Origin: VRUE01 sp035605155
GTDB lineage: Bacteria; Actinomycetota; Thermoleophilia; Solirubrobacterales; 70-9
Reading direction: 5' to 3'
DNA: 18,509 nucleotides
NCBI GenBank assembly: GCA_035605155.1
Contig: DATNHC010000091.1
Span: forward strand, 1 to 18,509
Position 1 is the first letter of the stretch; each line of letters begins with the position of its first letter. Positions 15,718-18,509 of this stretch are shown piece by piece. The translations under genes and the position numbers were made by a program. The notes under the pieces were generated by a model. The model saw nothing but the letters and a program-made list of their open reading frames with translations, had not been told where the DNA came from and searched no databases.

Positions 15718-17470
15718 CCTGGCGATTCCGACCCGCGCCGCTCCCGCGCTCGCGATCGAGTCGCTCACCTACGCCTACCCGAACGCCCCCGCGCCGGCGC
15801 TGTCCGACGTCTCGCTGGAGCTGGCGCCCGGTGAGCTCGTCCTGCTCGCCGGCCGCTCGGCCTCCGGCAAGTCGACCCTGCTGCGCGCCGCCTGCGGCCT
15901 CGTGCCCCATTTCCACGGCGGCGAGATCGAGGGCCGTATCGAGGTCGCCGGCATCGATGCCCTTGCCACGGGCCCGGGCGAGCTGGCCGCGGTCGTTGGC
16001 TACGTCGCCCAGGACCCGGAGACGCAGGTGGTCTCGACCACCGTCGCAGCCGAGATCGAGCTGCCCCTGGAGATGCGCGGCGATCCACCGAGCTCCCGCG
16101 CAAGAGCGGTCGAGGAGGTCGCCCTGGCCCTTGCCATCCCGCAGCTCTTGGATCGAGCTGTGGACACGCTTTCGGGGGGAGAGCTCCAACGCGTGGCCCT
16201 CGCTGCGGCTTTGGTCACCCGTCCCAAGCTCGTCCTCCTCGACGAGCCCACCTCGCAGCTCGATCCCGTCGCCGGAGATGAGTTGATCTGGCTTCTTCGT
16301 CGCTTGAACGAGGAGTGGGGGGTGACGATCCTCTTGGCAGAGCATCGCCTGGAGCGCTGCTTGGCCGCCTCGGACCGAGTCATTGCTATGGCATCAGGCT
16401 CGATCGCCTTCGACGGCCAGCCCCGCGACTTCCTCGCTTGGGCCCAGGACACCGATACAGCTCTCGAGACCCCTGCCGCACGCCTCTTCTCACTTGCCGG
16501 CATCGAGCCCCTGCCCACCGGAGTCCGCGATGCGCGCAGGACCCTCTCGTCGACAAAGCGGGGCGAGGGAGGGGAGGCGGACCCCCACCTCACTCAACTT
16601 TTCCGCCGGGGAGCAGGGCGTCTCTCGCCGATGGGAGAGGGGCGGAAAAGTACAAGCCGTTCGGAGGGGGTCCGCCTCCCCTCCGACGAGACCCTTGTGT
16701 GCCGCGATCTGTGGGTCGAGCTGACCGCAGCGGAGGAGACCAAGGACGTTTTGAAGGGCGTTGAGCTGTCGGTGCAGCGGAGCGAGCGGGTGGCGCTGAT
16801 GGGTCGCAACGGAGCCGGGAAGAGCACTTTGCTGAAGACGGCAGCAGGCCTGATCGACCCGGTGCGGGGCAAGATCGAGGTACCTGCCGGCATCGCCTTG
16901 CTTACCCAGAATCCGAGTGACTTCCTTGTGAGGGAGCGAGTCGGCGACGAGCTGCCGGGAGAGGCCGGGCTGGCGGCGCTTCGCGTGGTTGGGCTGGCGG
17001 ACTCGGTAGATGCCGACCCACGCGACCTCTCCAGTGGCGAGCGCCAACGCCTGGCGCTGGCGATCGCGCTTGCCGGCCGCATGGAGGGAGAGGAGCTGCC
17101 AGGGCTGGTGGCGCTCGACGAGCCTACCCGCGGTATGGACCGCGCGCGCAAGCACGACCTCGTCGAGCTGATCGGCAAGCTTGCCGGCCGCGGCGCCGGC
17201 GTCCTCGTCGCCACCCACGACGTCGAGTTCGCTGCTTCCTTCGCCGAGCGGGTCGTGCTGCTCGGCGACGGCGTCGTGATCGCCGACGGTCCCGCCGCCG
17301 AGGTTCTCTCTGGCGGCTGGTACTTCGCCACCGAGGTCGCCCGCGTCCTCGACCTGCCCGGCGTCATCACCCCCGAGCAGGGCGCCGCCGCCCTCGGCAC
17401 CGCGGACGAATCTGCAATTACTCGGCCTGGACCCGAGTCAGCGCAGACTCGTGAAGGGGGGAGGGGCTGA
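15710..17470 (+). CDS. ecfA: Fused tandem ECF ATPase (EcfA1-EcfA2), interrupted by an in-frame palindromic element
   Basis: Predicted 586-residue protein with two complete ABC ATPase domains that drive the ECF transporter. Domain 1: Walker A GRSASGKS (48-55), Q101, signature LSGGE (154-158), Walker B LVLLDEP (174-180), H-loop H212. Domain 2: Walker A GRNGAGKS (365-372), Q400, signature LSSGE (440-444), Walker B LVALDEP (466-472), H503. Many ECF systems have two separate ATPases; here one chain provides both. The linker (about 272-327) is long and low in conservation because residues 287-325 are encoded by a nested palindrome. The GTG at 15710 is chosen because CGGGGAG lies 6 nt upstream; an ATG at 15692 is possible but GGAG lies only 1 nt before it. 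Confidence 0.93.
   Translation: MPDLAIPTRAAPALAIESLTYAYPNAPAPALSDVSLELAPGELVLLAGRSASGKSTLLRAACGLVPHFHGGEIEGRIEVAGIDALATGPGELAAVVGYVAQDPETQVVSTTVAAEIELPLEMRGDPPSSRARAVEEVALALAIPQLLDRAVDTLSGGELQRVALAAALVTRPKLVLLDEPTSQLDPVAGDELIWLLRRLNEEWGVTILLAEHRLERCLAASDRVIAMASGSIAFDGQPRDFLAWAQDTDTALETPAARLFSLAGIEPLPTGVRDARRTLSSTKRGEGGEADPHLTQLFRRGAGRLSPMGEGRKSTSRSEGVRLPSDETLVCRDLWVELTAAEETKDVLKGVELSVQRSERVALMGRNGAGKSTLLKTAAGLIDPVRGKIEVPAGIALLTQNPSDFLVRERVGDELPGEAGLAALRVVGLADSVDADPRDLSSGERQRLALAIALAGRMEGEELPGLVALDEPTRGMDRARKHDLVELIGKLAGRGAGVLVATHDVEFAASFAERVVLLGDGVVIADGPAAEVLSGGWYFATEVARVLDLPGVITPEQGAAALGTADESAITRPGPESAQTREGGRG
16568..16684. repeat. 117-bp nested palindromic element inserted in frame in ecfA
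   Basis: A perfect 19-bp outer inverted repeat (16568-16586 with 16666-16684) encloses a perfect 11-bp inner repeat (16597-16607 with 16641-16651) and a central CTCTC/GAGAG pair (16622-16626 with 16635-16639). The span is 117 bp, exactly 39 codons, and begins on a codon boundary. It encodes no part of either ATPase domain and contains codons rare in the neighbourhood (AAA AGT ACA). It resembles REP/MITE-like elements and the in-frame palindromic elements described in Rickettsia. No other copy is seen in this window, and no obvious target-site duplication. Confidence 0.75.
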
Positions 17471-18509
17471 TGTCCTGGCAGCTGGCGAGCTTCGTGATCC
17501 TCACCGCGGTCCTGCTCGGGGGGTTTGCTTGGTATGAGCGCTCGCGTCCGCCCTCCCAGGTCGTGGCGCTGGTTGCCGTCCTTGCTGCCTTGGCGATCGC
17601 CGGCCGGATCGCCTTCGCTGCCTTTCCCAACGTCAAGCCGACGACCGACATCGTGCTTTTCGCCGGCTACGCACTCGGGCCGGCGCCCGGCTTTGCCGTT
17701 GGCGCCCTCGCCGGGCTCGTCTCGAACTTCTGGTTCGGTCAGGGCCCCTGGACGCCGTGGCAGATGCTGGGTTGGGGAATGTGCGGCGTGCTCGGCGCGG
17801 CGCTGGCGCTTGGCACGCGCAACGCGGGTCGCCTCAGCCTCGCCGCGGCTTGCGGCTTCGCCGGGATCGCCTACGGTGTATTGCTGAACTTCTCGCTGAT
17901 GGCAACCTACGGCGGAGATCTCTCGCTCGAGCGCTTCCTGGCGCTGCAGGCGCGTGCCCTGCCCTTCGATGCAGCCCACGCGATCGGCAACCTCGCCTTC
18001 GCCCTGCTCGCCGGGCCGGCGATGGTGCGCATGCTGGTCCGCTTCCGCGAGCGCTTTCAGTGGCGCATGCCGGCGGTCGCGACCGCCGTGCTCGTCGCTC
18101 TGCTGTTGCCGGCGCTCGTCCCGGCTCCCGCCCAGGCCGACTTCGGCCGCGCCGCCGATTGGCTCGAGGGTCAGCAGAACGCCGACGGCGGCTTCGGCTC
18201 CTCCACCGAGGACGATTCGAGCGCAGCGATCACCGGCTGGGCGATGCTCGGGCTGGAGGCGGCCGGCCGCAATCCCTTCGACGTCGAGCGTCTCGGCCGC
18301 ACGCCGATCGACTCGCTGCGCTCGCACATCGACGAAGTGAGCAGCGCCGGCGACCTCGCCCGCACTATCGTCGCCCTGGAGGGCGCTGCCGCCGACCCGC
18401 GCTCCTTCGCCGGCCGCAACCTGGTCGCCGAGCTGCGTGAACGGCGCGCGGCAAACGGTTCCTTCGCCGGCTGGCCGGGCACCACCTCGTTCAGCGTGAT
18501 CGCCCTGCG
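17470..18509 (+). CDS. ECF S component fused to an alpha/alpha-toroid (prenyltransferase/cyclase-like) domain, 3' end outside window
   Basis: The frame is open from ATG 17470 (TGATG, 1-nt overlap with the ecfA stop) to the window end, 346 full codons. Residues 1-195 have about six hydrophobic segments and the ECF S-component hallmark FPNVKPTTDIVLFAGYALGP (52-71), followed by SNFWFGQGPWTPWQMLGWG (85-103). Residues 201-222 form another hydrophobic stretch ending PAPAQAD, like a signal sequence, so what follows should be outside the cell. Residues about 225-346 fit prenyltransferase/squalene-oxidase repeats: WLEGQQNADGGFG (231-243), TGWAMLGLEAAG (255-266), a second A-R-T-I-V-A-L helix (297-303) and NGSFAGWPGTTSFSVIAL (329-346). 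This alpha/alpha fold is the one used by the N-terminal barrel of transcobalamin. The remainder lies beyond the window. Confidence 0.85.
   Translation, partial: MSWQLASFVILTAVLLGGFAWYERSRPPSQVVALVAVLAALAIAGRIAFAAFPNVKPTTDIVLFAGYALGPAPGFAVGALAGLVSNFWFGQGPWTPWQMLGWGMCGVLGAALALGTRNAGRLSLAAACGFAGIAYGVLLNFSLMATYGGDLSLERFLALQARALPFDAAHAIGNLAFALLAGPAMVRMLVRFRERFQWRMPAVATAVLVALLLPALVPAPAQADFGRAADWLEGQQNADGGFGSSTEDDSSAAITGWAMLGLEAAGRNPFDVERLGRTPIDSLRSHIDEVSSAGDLARTIVALEGAAADPRSFAGRNLVAELRERRAANGSFAGWPGTTSFSVIAL

Noticed and set aside
16561..16690. The ecfA palindrome as an intergenic terminator between two separate ATPase genes
   Set aside because: The frame is continuous through it with no stop, no new ribosome site with start follows, and there is no U-tract, so a single fused protein is better supported.
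16594..18327. 577-codon minus-strand open frame opposite ecfA and the S-component gene
   Set aside because: Antisense to two well-supported genes with clear motifs; composition is that of a shadow frame.

Overview
The window is high-GC DNA with dense, short-gapped or overlapping genes, actinobacterial-type TAnnnT -10 boxes, and two secreted protein types that I associate with Thermoleophilia (Solirubrobacterales and relatives): a multi-module Cys-framed exported protein at the left edge and an N-terminally anchored protein with an Asn-Ala-Val stretch. The placement is inferred from gene content and base composition, not from a marker gene. I see no rRNA, tRNA, CRISPR array, transposase or phage gene.

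Layout. (1) 1-2591, plus: 3' part of a large exported repeat protein, followed by a hairpin between convergent genes. (2) 5147-2672, minus: a DEAD-box RNA helicase, a small zinc-ribbon/HTH protein coupled to it by a 4-nt overlap, and a DMT-type membrane transporter. (3) 5404-6993, plus: a GMC flavin oxidoreductase. (4) 8982-6990, minus: glnK-amt (4-nt overlap), then a small Gly-tailed protein. Both GlnK and Amt differ from the textbook proteins at key residues. (5) 9081-9443, plus: a small TPR protein, possibly translated from a leaderless mRNA. (6) A divergent two-component pair: a GAF-GAF histidine kinase (minus) that keeps the spacing of the DevS/DosT heme ligand and distal Tyr, and a NarL/LuxR response regulator (plus). 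(7) 12743-12021, minus: the anchored NAV-repeat protein.

(8) 12912-18509, plus, is the most notable part. A cobalamin riboswitch precedes five genes that overlap by 4, 4, 8 and 1 nt: a secreted DUF4430 protein, a DUF4430 lipoprotein, an EcfT, a fused tandem EcfA ATPase, and an ECF S component fused to a prenyltransferase/squalene-cyclase-like alpha/alpha domain (cut by the window end). Animal transcobalamin and intrinsic factor bind B12 between an alpha6/alpha6 barrel and a DUF4430-type beta domain. Here both fold types occur as separate exported parts of one B12-riboswitch-controlled ECF operon. I infer a split, transcobalamin-like corrinoid capture and uptake system. The EcfA gene also carries a 117-bp, exactly in-frame, nested palindromic element between its two ATPase domains.
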